Shown: positions 10,911 to 22,254, counted from the stretch's first letter. The stretch: DNA of 52,663 nucleotides from Haplosporangium gracile (GCA_015499985.1 JAAAUF010000092.1:15866-68528), one strand, 5' to 3'. Made by a program: numbers and translations. Notes: generated by a model from the letters alone, not told the origin.

Positions 10911-12074
10911 TCAAAACTCGTCTAATGAGATTATTCCTAATTTGGAATAATTTTCGAGCTGGATTTTACACAAGCTCATTTGACTGGCAAGTCCGACCTG
11001 CTTTGACAGCGTCAAACCCTTCATCTCAATAAGAGTACGCTCAAGCCCTGCAATCGTGCTTTGAAACTCGGGAAGAGCGCACTTTCTTCTTTTTATGGCT
11101 TTCGCTTTATTGCCCATCATCATTAGCAAAGAGACCATTCTGATTTCACATACCCTCTGAAAGCAGCTACTCGGTCACTTTCCCTGGCATTTCTTGTAGC
11201 TTCTTTTTTTTCAGCCCTGGCCTTTTCAAGTGAAATACAAGTGATGGTGACAACATTGCCTTCAACCTGGGAGAAAGTTTGTCGTCGCTATGTCTGTCAT
11301 TGCCAACAGGGATGGTTAGCTTCGGTGAAGGTATACCACCTTCGTTGAAGCAGATCTTCATGTCGTTATAAGTCCGTGATACCAAGTACAAGTGCTTGCA
11401 TGGCACGCGGTGATGGACATAACTCATGCAGGTGCTGGAAAGATGGTGGGTTGCCTCCGTGTTTGCCAAGACATCGTACTTGATATCTGGTGATTTAAAA
11501 GATCTCATCGAGATCTTTTAAAAAAAGGCATTAGAAGGGGACTTAATAGATGGCAGCATCAACGCTGGAAATACTAGTTACCCTTTTGTCATTATTTATA
11601 TCTGTGACCATATCCTGGGCTACATCAAAGGCAGCTACAATGCTTTTGCTTTTACACCCCTGTCGTATTCCGAGAGTACCATAGGTTTCAATCCATGTAC
11701 AACTTTGTAGTGGTGGGTCCTGAAGTCAATATCGACCATACCTGATAGCAAATGGATCAGATTATCTCCGCGTAGATCACATTCATATCCCAAGTACTGT
11801 CTCTTCGAGGTCTTATGCCAACTTTCAACGAGATTGTTCGTGTTGAACCCCTTTCGCATCTTTTTCATGCCTTCCTCCTAAACATACAAAAAAAAGGACG
11901 GCATAAAATTAGCAGTAGTATATTTCCAGTGAAGGAAAAACCTGCAGTAGTATTTCGGTCTCCTTGACAGAACACCCAGCCATGAACTTGGTAGCCTGTT
12001 TGCCGCAATCTGTTTTGAGCCATGTCAATCATTTTCTTATTCCTCTGCCATAGAAAACGCATGGAAATAGTCAA
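10911..12074 (-). pseudogene. Decayed MULE-type transposase with SWIM zinc finger
   Basis: Fragments read on the minus strand. 12074-11940 gives a Tyr/Trp-rich segment with WVFCQGDRNT. A probable 63-nt intron follows, then 11868-11638 with FNTNNLVESWHKTSKRQYLG and HHYKVVHGLKPMVLS. 11508-11170 has the SWIM-like C-x-C...PCKHLYLVSRTY signature. The tail may extend to 10,911. The NTNNLVESWH and SWIM combination is typical of MULE-family transposases. A TAG and frame change near 11,636 break the reading frame between KAKAL and AAFDVAQDMV, and a TAA follows before the SWIM part. The 5' end stops abruptly beside the Fanzor relic. No DDE catalytic core and no terminal inverted repeats could be identified, so this is a truncated remnant. 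Confidence 0.68.
11496..11520. repeat. Perfect inverted repeat, 11-bp arms
   Basis: TAAAAGATCTC, a 3-nt loop ATC, then GAGATCTTTTA. It lies inside the transposase relic at a point where the reading frame is interrupted, just upstream of the SWIM-finger segment. Confidence 0.8.
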
Positions 12075-12089
12075 TTTTTAGATTGAAAA

Positions 12090-13131
12090 TAAAGCGCTTT
12101 CCTTTTCGACTTGGTTCACAATCGCCCTCTCACCTGCATCTTTCCCCCAAATGTTAACACCGGTATGGGCTGCAAGAATGTTAGGCGGTTCTTCCGCGAC
12201 AAGAATTACAAACGTACAGTACGGTACCGCCGACATCAACGAGAAGCTTTGAAGGATCCTGAGGCCATCTAGGTCCGCATTGACGTTGCCGGCATTGCGC
12301 GGGGCTGATGCAAGTGTGTTCAAATATCTCGAGTACTTGGAGGGTGTCGAGGAGCGTCTGGACAACTATTACAATGGCGGTTGAATGAGGCACAAAAGAC
12401 ATGGTTGGGATGCAACACGAGCGCGGGATGAAGAGTTTAAGACGATTGCCAATCGTCTTCTCGGGCTCCTGGGGGGTACCATCGGGGCCAAGCGCGATAT
12501 GAAAAATCTGGCGGTCATTGGAGTAGGACTCGGCCAATTCGATTCCAAGGACCCTTTATCTTCTCTTTACGGATCCTTTTTATCTTTCTTTGTTCAACTG
12601 GCAAGTTTCCTTTTAAATTCTCAGTTTTAATTTTGATGATTGAGTACTTTTTGTGCATGCTGACATCGATCAGATTGTTAATCGCAGCGTTCATTTTAAT
12701 TTTCATTAGGCCCGCTCGCTAGGGTACTTTGTTGTCGGTGTAAACGGATATTATACCTTGAAAAAGTGCCCGACATGTCACCAGTTTGTCTGTCAAGTCA
12801 ACGTACGGAGACTTCTGTCCACACTGCCAGCAATATGTACATCGCGACGTTTTGGCCGCACATAACATGTGTAACATTCTCAAAGACTATTTCATGTACT
12901 AACGGCGTCCCCTGTATCTGCAATCAGTCGACAAGGACGGCAAATATCCCTGGATGGAGAGCGACGGTGACAGTGCTTGTTCAGAGCCGGCCAGAACCAG
13001 GACCACCGCATCGCAAGGTCCCAAGATCAGGCAAGCCACGGATCCTATGGAGGTGGACGATGGCAAGCCTACCGCAGGTTTCAAGAGGAGAAAGCAAGCC
13101 ACGGATCTTAAAAGGCCTGCTGCTGTAGCAT
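12090..13131 (+). pseudogene. Decayed Fanzor (eukaryotic TnpB-like RNA-guided nuclease) gene
   Basis: Segments that together read like the C-terminal half of a Fanzor protein. 12096-12269 ends in a basic helix FRDKNYKRTVRYRRHQREAL. 12307-12600 includes VFKYLEYLEGVEERL, FKTIANRLLGLLGG and VIGVGLGQFDSKDPLSSLYG. After a GC-AG type intron (12601-12710), exon 12711 onward reads ARSLGYFVVGVNGYYTLKKC. The diagnostic end is CPTC, then CPHC, then YVHRDVLAAHNM. This is the TnpB/Fanzor zinc finger followed by the RuvC-III RD-x-x-AA-x-N motif with its catalytic Asp retained. Breaks: in-frame stops at 12270 (TAG), 12382 (TGA) and 12898 (TAA), plus frameshifts near 12,300 and 12,800. The RuvC-I region is missing; the 5' end is cut where it meets the MULE relic. 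Family call is by motif recall, not by search. Confidence 0.66.
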
Positions 13132-13238
13132 ATTTTTTTTTCGTGTCAAGCAAATACACGATAGTTCAGATCGCGGGTACAGTGAGTACACACACTTCAC
13201 CTTCTGTGACGTAATTGTGCGCCCTTTATTCACGAGAG

Positions 13239-13280
13239 AACAGTCTCACTTTTCATTGGATAATGAAAAATGAGACTGTT
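13239..13280. repeat. Long hairpin upstream of RPA1
   Basis: Two 19-nt arms (13239-13257 and 13262-13280) pair with one mismatch around a 4-nt loop. The arms read ACAGTCTCACTTTTCATT and AATGAAAAATGAGACTGT. It lies between the Fanzor relic and the RPA1 start, so it could be a transposon-end remnant or a promoter element. Confidence 0.75.
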
Positions 13281-13301
13281 TTTTCGCATCAAACAAACTG
13301 A

Positions 13302-13307
13302 ACGCGT
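13302..13307. promoter_or_regulatory. MCB-like ACGCGT site upstream of RPA1
   Basis: Perfect ACGCGT 89 nt before the RPA1 ATG. In budding and fission yeast this MluI cell-cycle box drives G1/S expression of replication genes through MBF. Its use here is inferred. Confidence 0.4.
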
Positions 13308-13395
13308 TGAATTTCAACTTCTTAAGCAGTTGCTCGCTTCTTTTTTTTTACTTCCTCTCACAGAGCAGCCCTCGACGCACACATTCACTGCTACC

Positions 13396-16209
13396 ATGAC
13401 AAACAATCCTTGCACACCCAATGCCATCGAGGCCATCTACAACGAACGCCCCATCACAGCTCCCATCCTCCAGGTACTGAACACAAAACCTATGCCTCAG
13501 GCTCAACCTGGCGCCGCCGCTCGCTACAGGTACAAACACACCTTTTTATTTATTTATTTTTTTTTGGTGGCAAAAAGTCAAACGAGACCAATTGCCTCTC
13601 CAAGTTGCTAATCCCATTTACTTTTCTAACCCCATAGAGTTCTGTTCTCGGATGGCATCCATGTTCTACAGGGTATGTCCACCTGAGTTCTCTCATTCGC
13701 GATTGTTTGCACTGGACATCATTTTGTGTGAACGGTGGTGACAACAAATCTTTAACAGAACAGCCTTTTTTTTTTTCTTTATAGGTATTCTTGGCACATC
13801 TTTGAACCCTCTTGTGGAGAGCAAGGCGCTTAAGAAGTACACGATCATCAAACTTAACAAACACACCATCAGACTCTTTTCGGGAAAAAAGTATGCTAGT
13901 TATTTTTTGTCTTGTTTTTTTCGTGTTGCTTGGAACTAGCATCGGCTGGGTTCCTAACCTTTTTTTTCTCGAACCTCTTCCTCGTACTTAGGCTTATTCT
14001 TGCTGTCGATTTGGATATCTTGGATCAGTTTGGGGAGATTGAAAAGATCGGCGAACCCGTAAGTTTTCGTCTTTTTTTTCGCTACAGTCCATCATGGCTT
14101 GATGCTACGATGCTAACTTTCATTGTTAATGTCGTGCACTAGTTTGCTATTGATGGAGAAGTCGCTGCTCCCCAAGGAGGTGCTCTCACATCAGCATCTG
14201 GATCGGCTGCTCGGCCACAGCAACAGCAGCAACAGCAGCAGCTCCGTGCTCCTCAGAACAATCCTTACCAACAGCAAATGCAACAGCAGCAGCAGCAGCA
14301 AAATCATCAGACTCACCAGCCGGCCACGACTCCATCTGGCAGTCCGGTTTTCCATATCAGCTCCCTCAACCCTTACCATAACCGTTGGACAATCATGGCG
14401 CGTGTCACACAAAAGTCTGATATCAAGACGTGGAGCAAGGCTGGCGGAAACGAAGGAAAACTCTTCAGCATGACTCTGATGGATGAGAGCGTAAGTTGGC
14501 TCTTTTTCATGTTACGGCGCGCCTGGCTGCAGATGGAAATGTAAATAGTGATTCTAATTAATTTTTGTCTACTATTATCACTAAAGGGCGAGATCAAGGT
14601 CACAGGATTCAACCAGCAGGTCGATGATTTCTACCACATGATCGAGGAAGGCAAGGTGTACTATCTCTCAACCGCAAAGGTTGAAATCGCCAAGAAGCAG
14701 TTCTCTACCGTCAAGAACGACTATGAGATTATCCTGCAACGCGATAGTCAAATCCAACCTGTACGTTATAGATCTCTGCGTTTGTTCTGATCACGATGTG
14801 CTGCATGTGAAAGATTGCAGTTATTCTTTCGCACATATTTATTAACAGTCTAGCAACATTCTCAATCCTGTTTGTTAGGCTGAGGATGGCGCACACCATG
14901 TCCCCGCCGCGCGATATGAGTTTGTGCAGCTCGCTAATCTTGCCAACCTCAACGAAAAGGATCTCGTCGATGTGATCGCCATTGTGAGTGAAGTCGGCGA
15001 GTTCACCAACACGAACAACCCAAAGACTGGCCGTCCTATGTTGAAGCGCAATCTTACATTGATTGACCCCTCCGGCTATACGACTACAGTAACACTCTGG
15101 GGAAACCAGGCCGAGACCTTTGCGCTCCCTGCTCAGAACTCTGTAATTGCTATGAAGGGCGTTTCCGTCAGCAACTATGGAGGTAAGAGTCATTTCTTAC
15201 TCTATTTTCATTTCATCGAATGGGTATTTGTATTTCTTGGTGCTAATGGATTAAACCCGGCTTTTCTTGCACAACTTTTAGGCAAGACTCTGAATGCTTT
15301 TGGTGGTAGCTCAATTAAGATCAACCCAGAAATTGAGGAAGCTTTCAAACTTCGCGGATGGTTTAAGCAGGAGGGAAGCTCTACGAACTTCCAGGCGCAT
15401 ACGTCCGAATTCAAGTCTAACTCTACACCCAGGATGACCTTTGACGAGGTCAAGAACGCGTCTGCCAACCTTGACCCTACCCAGACGCTCTACTTTGAAA
15501 CCAAGGGCACAATTGTGATGATGAGCAAGTCTGAGAACACATTCCAATACCCCGCTTGTCCCACCACCGGCTGCAACAAGAAGGTCACGGAAGATTCTAA
15601 CGGTTGGAGATGCGAGAACTGTAATAAGACGGTCAACGAGCCTGATTACCGGTACATCATGGGAGTGAATGTTTCAGATCATACTGGACAGGAGTGGATT
15701 CAGGCTTTCAACGACTCCGGCAAGTTGATCACTGGACGCCCTGCTGCAGAACTTGTCGCAGTAAGTTTTTCGTCATATGTTATCGTTCAAACCTTTGTCG
15801 CAAGGAAGGAGAGTATGTGTGTGTATGAGAGAGAGTGTAGGGGTTTCCAAGGCGTGTCATTGTACTCATGGATTCTATGATTTTGTTCCATCACCATTTT
15901 ATTCACTTTAGCACCCGGATGAGGTCACTCAAACATTCGCAAGGGCCACCTTCAAGTCATACATCTTCAAATGCCGAGCAAAGCAGGACACTTACAGAGT
16001 AAGCGTTGGTTTTCTAGACGATATCTACGCGCGTTTGTTGCAACTGTTGTGGTATGTGATTAACTTTCCGCTAACGTTGTTCTACCGCATTTTACGTGCT
16101 TGGTTAGGATGAGGCCAAAACTCGCATCACGATTGTGGCGGCGTCTCCCCTTGATTGGGTTGCAGAGTCCCAGACTTTGTTGAAGCAATTGGAGGAGTAC
16201 GGTGTCTAA
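13396..16209 (+). CDS. RPA1: Replication protein A large subunit (RPA70)
   Basis: Main ssDNA-binding subunit of the RPA heterotrimer, acting in nuclear replication, repair and checkpoint signalling. Ten exons: 13396-13529, 13638-13672, 13785-13890, 13992-14058, 14143-14490, 14587-14760, 14879-15182, 15282-15760, 15912-15998, 16108-16209; the 611-aa product matches the usual length of about 610-620. The N-terminal OB fold (DBD-F) covers about residues 1-115. A Gln-rich linker follows, then DBD-A beginning [24 protein letters not shown], and DBD-C with a C4 zinc ribbon (C-x4-C-x13-C-x2-C) near 481-506. The C-terminal helix [10 protein letters not shown] is the trimerisation helix seen in orthologues. 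The polyQ linker (about 40 residues of QQQ and NPYQQQM) is longer than in yeast. Upstream are an ACGCGT site and a strong hairpin. Confidence 0.97.
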
Positions 16210-16638
16210 AAATGGCGACTGTTGGACCTTTTCCTTTGCTTATTCAAAGACAGGAAGAGCGGACAGGGTGTTCTGAGCTAAGAAATGTGGCTGAACATGC
16301 ATGCAAAACAAAGCACAATCGCCTTTTTTTCTTCATTTTTCCTCTATTATCTTTTGCTCGCGATCTCACTCAACACACAAACAAGACAGTCGACAATAAA
16401 TGCAAACAAATCTATGAATTGAGTACGAGGCAAGGAAAAGGCTTTGTTTTGTTGGAATTGTTACAGTTTGGAGTACAAGGACTGAAACATGGATGTTATT
16501 ACAATGGGTTTGTGTGTCAGAGGAGAAGGAGTGAGGATGCGCAATTAATACATAAAAAATGGCAAACATTCTGCGTATTTTTTTGTATGGTTTTTTTGTT
16601 GGTGGTTGGTGAAGGGAGATGGAATGGGTGTCAAAGTT
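16210..16638. other. Convergent 3' region between RPA1 and H2C2 gene
   Basis: No coding exon supported. A plus-strand AATAAA near 16,395-16,400 is a plausible RPA1 polyadenylation signal. Confidence 0.4.
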
Positions 16639-19600
16639 CTAATCGGCCATTTGGGAATCTTGTCCTGCTGTTGCTGCGAGACCGCTTTCTGACAAAAGCA
16701 AAAGTTGCTCTTCACCGCCGCCGTGTTCAGCACCGCCCTCGTCCAATTCAGCTTCGTCGCCGTCATCGCTGATGGGGCCTTCCTCGTCGTCGCCGTCGTC
16801 CTCAAGATCCTCCTCGCTTCCTTCGTGATCATACGCACCATCTTCGCCATCGTCATCAGGGTTTGCAAAGGTGTACATGAACGCAGAAGAGAGGCCTGAC
16901 ACGACCCCTGAGTGGGTGGTTTGAGCCATGACTTGACGGTATGACAGCTGCTGTGTATGCTGCTGCTGGGCGTGATGGCTGTGATGTTGATGTTGGTGAT
17001 GATTCTGCAGGTAAGGAGGGTGTGAAGCAGAAGGGAGCCGATGGTGACTTTGATGCTGCTGCTGCTGCTGATGATGATGATGGTGATGGCGGTACTGCTG
17101 GGAAAGCGTCAGGGCAGCTTGGTGGATCATGTGAATTGGAGGTATGGCAGGGGCATCGGCTGAGTCGCCTCCGGTGGCAGTGGCTGCGGCGGTGGCGGCA
17201 GCGGCGCTATTGGCGAGGGCCATGATCCGGGCGCGGTTGTGGATCGGGTGGCGGTCATGCAAGATATGGCCGTTCGGGTGGACTGTTATTACAGGTTGAG
17301 ATGACTGCGTAGTTTCGTGCTTGGGAATGGTATCGGACGTGTGTCGGTGCTGGTGTTGGTAAGGGTGGTGTCGGCTGAGTCCCACGGAATGTTGGTGTTG
17401 ATGGCGATGAGGGAGATGATTTTTTTGGAAGAGCCGCTGTTGCTGGTGTTGCTGTTGCTGATGATGGTGTTGGTGATAGAGGAAAGCGGAGTCGCAATTC
17501 AGGTGACCATCGGATTGACCCAGGTCATGTGTGATCCCGACCATCTCACTCGGCGAGTTGCCGCCGTTATAGTCCTCGTCGTTGTCAAAACTAAAAGCGG
17601 TGCCCTGGTTGTTTCCCTTGTTGTAGTACAATCCTGAATGAGCCACAGCAACAGCAGTAGTCGAAGAACGCGTCAAGTCCATGCTGTCCTGGATCTCTGC
17701 CTGGTGCCCGCTCGTTTCCTTGTGAATGTCGTCATTCTCGTCCTTGTGGTCATGTCCAAGGTCTTGGTCGACTTTCATGCCATCGTCATTATCGTTGTCA
17801 GCCTGCAAAAAGTCCTGCAGCGCAGTACCATCATGAAGGGTGGTCATCATTGGAGATGGATTGCCAACATACTGTTGCTGCTGCCGCCGATCAATGCTTC
17901 CATCGTCTTTAGAGTCAACATCACCAAGACCAGTCTTTCTCCAAGTCCATGGCTGAGATCCCTCATGGGTACTCCCGATAGGCGAGTTGGGGCTTTGGAG
18001 TGCGTCGAATCCTGTCCTTTGCATCGATGAGAAAGAGGTGTGGCGGTGGTGGTGCTGCTGTTGGTGTCCATATGCCCCGCTCTGCGGTTGTTGACCAAAC
18101 GTTGGCTGTTGTTGAGATGAAAGAGCTGAATGAATCTCTCGGTGTCCTTCACCGAAGCAACTATGCATACCTGGCGCTCCTCCTTGATCAACATCAATAT
18201 CACCGTTGTCTTCGCCACTGTTTTCTCTATTCTCTTTACCTTCACCACCGCCGTTGCTCATATGTGCTGTGGCAGATCCATGCATCGGTGAGTTAGATTC
18301 GAATTGTTGACCATGATGCGACTCCAAAAACATCGGATTGGCACCATCGATATCGAGCGAAAGAGAACCTGCAGGGCCGTTAGTAGCACCAGCGACAGGT
18401 CCACCATTTTGACGTTGCTGGGTGCTTCGTCGGCTCAGACAGAGGGGGCAGTGTTTGACGAAGCGGGCGATCAGCTCTTTTGGGACCCATGAATAGTGTT
18501 GGCGAACCTGTTTTCGTGAACGATTATGTAAGAAAAAGAAGAGAATTAATGAGCTAGCTCACACTAAAAAAACGTGGGTTTATGCTGGTCACACACACAC
18601 ACCGCCCCCAGTTATTACGATGAGGATGGGCATGCATATTCAAGTCTGCTCGACCTCTCTTTTTCTGACGTGTTGATCTGTTTGATTCGTTCGGGCCAAG
18701 GTGGAATAGTATGATATGCATTGATATGCAAAAGTTACGACAACGATCAACACGCAACATGCAGGAAAAAAAATCAATTTTTCCTATCCTCCCCTCCCCT
18801 CCACTTTCCCCTCCCCCTAAAAAAAGTAGATAGCAACTCACCTCTGCAGAAGTCTTGTCCCGCCCTCCATGGGAACTCTTTCGGTGGCAATAAACCAAAA
18901 CGTCATACAGACATTCTTTGGTCGCGACAGGTTTGCCACCATGACAGACAACGTGGTGAGTCGGGGTGGTGGAGAGGGTGAACATCTTTTTGGCCCAGAA
19001 GCGGAACTGAGCTGTGGAGACCTGAGTATTCTTGGGCTGGATAAGAACCATTAGGATCTTTTGATACATCGAGTTGGACAGGAGGGCCTTTTCTCGCTTC
19101 TTGGGGGATAGAGAGAGGAGGTAGTCGTCCGCCAGGATAAGGAATTGCTGTTCAGAGATGAAGTTGCCGGAGTGGTAGGAGGATGTAGGGGTGGAGGTGG
19201 ATGTGGATGATGTTGAGGACGAGAGGGAGAGGGGCGAGGTCGAGTGTTGGTGTTGTTGTTGTACCTGGTGCAGCTGTTGTTGGGTTTGGTAATGCGACAG
19301 TTGTGGCATCGACTGATGCCGGTGCGTGGCATTGTGATGACTGCAATGCTGCATCAGGTCCGACTGCAAGTGCTGACCATGCTGCTGGCTATGGTGCTTC
19401 TGTTGGATGGAAGGAAAGGACACCATGGCCTTTGGGATCGTCTTTTGGGATGTCACAGGACGACCGCTCTTCTTCCGGCCCTTGGCTCCCCTTCCTGGTT
19501 CTCCCTCATCATCTTCATCATCATCCTCTCCATCGTCACTCTCAACGCGACCATTGTTGTCCTCTTCTTCATCATCATTCTCATCGCCACCTTCCTCGTC

Positions 19601-20674
19601 ATCATCACCATCATCCTCTTCGCCACTCTCTTGAAGCTGCCGTTGTTCGTCCTGATCCATCTCTTGCTCTCCGCCTGGCTGTTGTCTCCGAGAACCCTTG
19701 CGCTTCTTTTCCGACTCGTCTCTCATCATTCCATCTTCGTCATCGTGATTGTTGTCCTCCACAACAGATTCCTCCAAATATCCAGCTCCACTCATTCCTG
19801 TAGTAAACTCTGATTGAAAGAGTTGACTCTGACTAGGTAGATGGTATCGATATTCATCCTTGTCGGCCTCATTTCGAATGCCAAAAGTCGACTCCACATC
19901 ACGGTATCTCAGCGGTGATAACAAAGCAGATGCTGTCAGCGGTGCTGCCCCCCCCTGGTCGTTAAGTTGTTCGACTGGCTGCGTACGGTTTGATTGTTGG
20001 TGATGTCTCCGATAGCTCACCGCCAGAATAGTCGGTTCTGTCGCCATGGGCTCCTCAGAGAACCCCAATCGCTGTGGCGTATGCTGCTGCTGTTGCGACT
20101 GCTGCTGTTGTTGATAATGCTGGCCGTGACCGTGCTTGTTGGACGATGACGCGTCGTAGTCGTACTCATCATGCCCGTCATCCTCGTATCGTCCCTCATA
20201 GAACCGACTGTCCTCAAACTCAACCGGTCCATTAGTATAAGGGACGGTCATGATGCCGCCTTGTTCAGCCTCATTGTATCCGTCGTCGGTGAAAAAAGCG
20301 TCGTAGGATGTCGAAAACGAGCCATGGCTACCAACAGGATAGAGGTAATCTCGAGAGATGGATGCAGTCTTGGACAGCGAACCGCTTAACCTGTGACTGT
20401 AGATTCCATGGCCTCTTTGCTGTTGTGCCGCCACAGCCGTCGTCGCCATTGTTGCCGTTGCTGTTATTGAGGTGGGGTCGTTGGGTAAATTGTTGGTAGT
20501 GGCGATGAGAGGGATGATATCATTGTTTATGGTGTTCTGGAGTTTGTTGTGGCTGGTGACACAGTTGCTGGTAGTGATGGTAATGGTATGGGGATTGCAA
20601 CTGCCCTTGTTGAATTGTTGCTGTTCATCAAGGTCTGGTTGGATGAGGACAGTGTTCATGTTGGACAGGTTCAA
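16639..20674 (-). CDS. 1233-aa acidic, polyQ/His-rich protein with integrase-type H2C2 zinc-binding domain
   Basis: Two exons, 20674-18842 and 18507-16639, joined in phase 0 (donor GTGAGT, acceptor CAG). The N-terminal third is Gln/His/Ser-rich. Residues about 340-400 are strongly acidic, followed by GRKKSGRPV, an AT-hook-like patch. Residues about 515-640 form the only clearly folded part: a helical segment (FLILADDYLLSLSPKKREKA...), then H597-x4-H602-x28-C631-x2-C634 with HYSWVPKELIARF between. This HHCC spacing is that of the zinc-binding domain of retroviral and Ty3-type integrases. No DDE catalytic core, reverse transcriptase or gag is present. The C-terminal half is again His/Gln-rich with an acidic patch near the end. 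It is likely a nuclear DNA-binding or regulatory protein, possibly domesticated from a transposon; the function is inferred only. Confidence 0.78.
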
Positions 20675-22216
20675 TTAGATGATAGGAGGGATGTGTTGAT
20701 GAGCGCGGTGGCGAATCGCAAAAATTAGAGTAGCTACGGTGCACGGACAACGCAGGGGTAAAAAATGGGGCGTATACAAATAGAAGTTAATAAGGGGGTA
20801 TAAAAAGATTGAAGAGGAGAATCTACTAGGGAGTTTGGAAGGAGACGATGTGCATAATGAAGTAGGACGGGACCGGAGAAGTAAAAGGGAAAGAGGAGAA
20901 ATGACAACAAAGAGGAATTAGAGGAAGAGGATGTAAGAAAGGGGGATAGAAGAGGGGTGAAAAAAAGGTGTCAAGAAAGAAATGCGAAGGAGAGAGTGGA
21001 GAAAAAAAACGAAGCGGAAAAAGAAAGAAGGAATGGTGGGACAATGGGGGGCAGGTAAGAAAAGGACATGCGCGACGTTCATGCATACACAACATACATA
21101 AGACGCATATTACACACGCACGCACATATATGGACCTGCTCACTAACCTTTCATGCACGCTGCAACTGCTTACATCCAAAGAGAGGAAGTGGACAAAGCA
21201 AGGCGAGAGCGGAATATGGGTCAACGAGAACGAACAATAGGGACGACGAGGACGGCGATGGTGATCATTGTTAATTGTAGAAGTTTTTTTTAATGATGAT
21301 GCTGTTGACAGTGCGGGGTTGGTGCTAATGCGGCACTATTGTTTTTGTTGTCGATGATAGTGGGACATACTTTTTTCTTTCTCTCTCTCTCTTTCTCTCT
21401 CTATGTGTCTATCCCTACCGGACGATGGAACGATTGAGCATATAAACCTTCGTGGTAATGGTATGCGTGCGTGGCTTTCATGCTGTGGAGGTCCATTCAA
21501 CATTCCAATATCAATTTGACCCCAAAATAACACACACATACATGCACTCCACTCATCCACACGACGAACAAAGGGAACGAGCGGGGGAGGAAGAGGTAAA
21601 AATAAGTGAAAGACGCTATCGTTGTGCATATTTTCCGAGCGTATCCCATCCTATTCTTCTTTTGTTTAACAACACACGCTTGTAGGTAGCTTTTGTAAAT
21701 GATTTTGAATTGAACGCCACTAAATGTCGCGTTTCACTTTTCGATCATGTGAGCATTGCTCATCCAATCCACAAGCTCGTTTATTCATGTGTGGATATTT
21801 GTAGACAAAAAAACCGTGCGCCCGATGGTTGCACATTAACTAACAGCAATGCCAGGAATGAAGCTAATAAAAATGTGGCAATCAACCTCCCAAGGCTACT
21901 TCGAACAAAGACTTGAAGAGGGATTTGCGAGGAACAAAGACAGCATGCTTGTATGTGCATATAATGAATGCCTTCCTAAAAGAGGTGATATACCCCGTCA
22001 TCGTTTTCTTTTTTATCCGTGGCACAGATAGGTGGCTGAGGGCAGGTCTAGAAATGTACTTTTGATGAATTGAATCAAATCGAAATATCTGTCTAGCTTT
22101 TGATCAGTGATCAGCGCCTTCTTTTTTCATATTATTTGTTACGCTGCTTCTCCGCCGTCTTACCCATACCATCAACATACACATACATACCTTAACAACC
22201 ATACCCTTACTCCCCT

Positions 22217-22254
22217 CCCTCTCTCCCTCTCTCCCTCTCTCCCTCTCTCCCTCT
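22217..22254. repeat. CCCTCTCT octamer microsatellite
   Basis: Four perfect tandem CCCTCTCT units followed by a degenerate one, within a pyrimidine-rich intergenic stretch. Confidence 0.85.

Noticed and set aside
12078..12537. Minus-strand open frames in the Fanzor region
   Set aside because: The plus-strand readings give ordered Fanzor-like motifs; the minus frames show no recognisable domain and overlap them.
12723..12730. Idea that the Gly in VGVNGYYT is a mutated catalytic Glu of the Fanzor
   Set aside because: This position precedes the zinc finger and is not securely the RuvC-II Glu; the catalytic site could not be assigned without an alignment.
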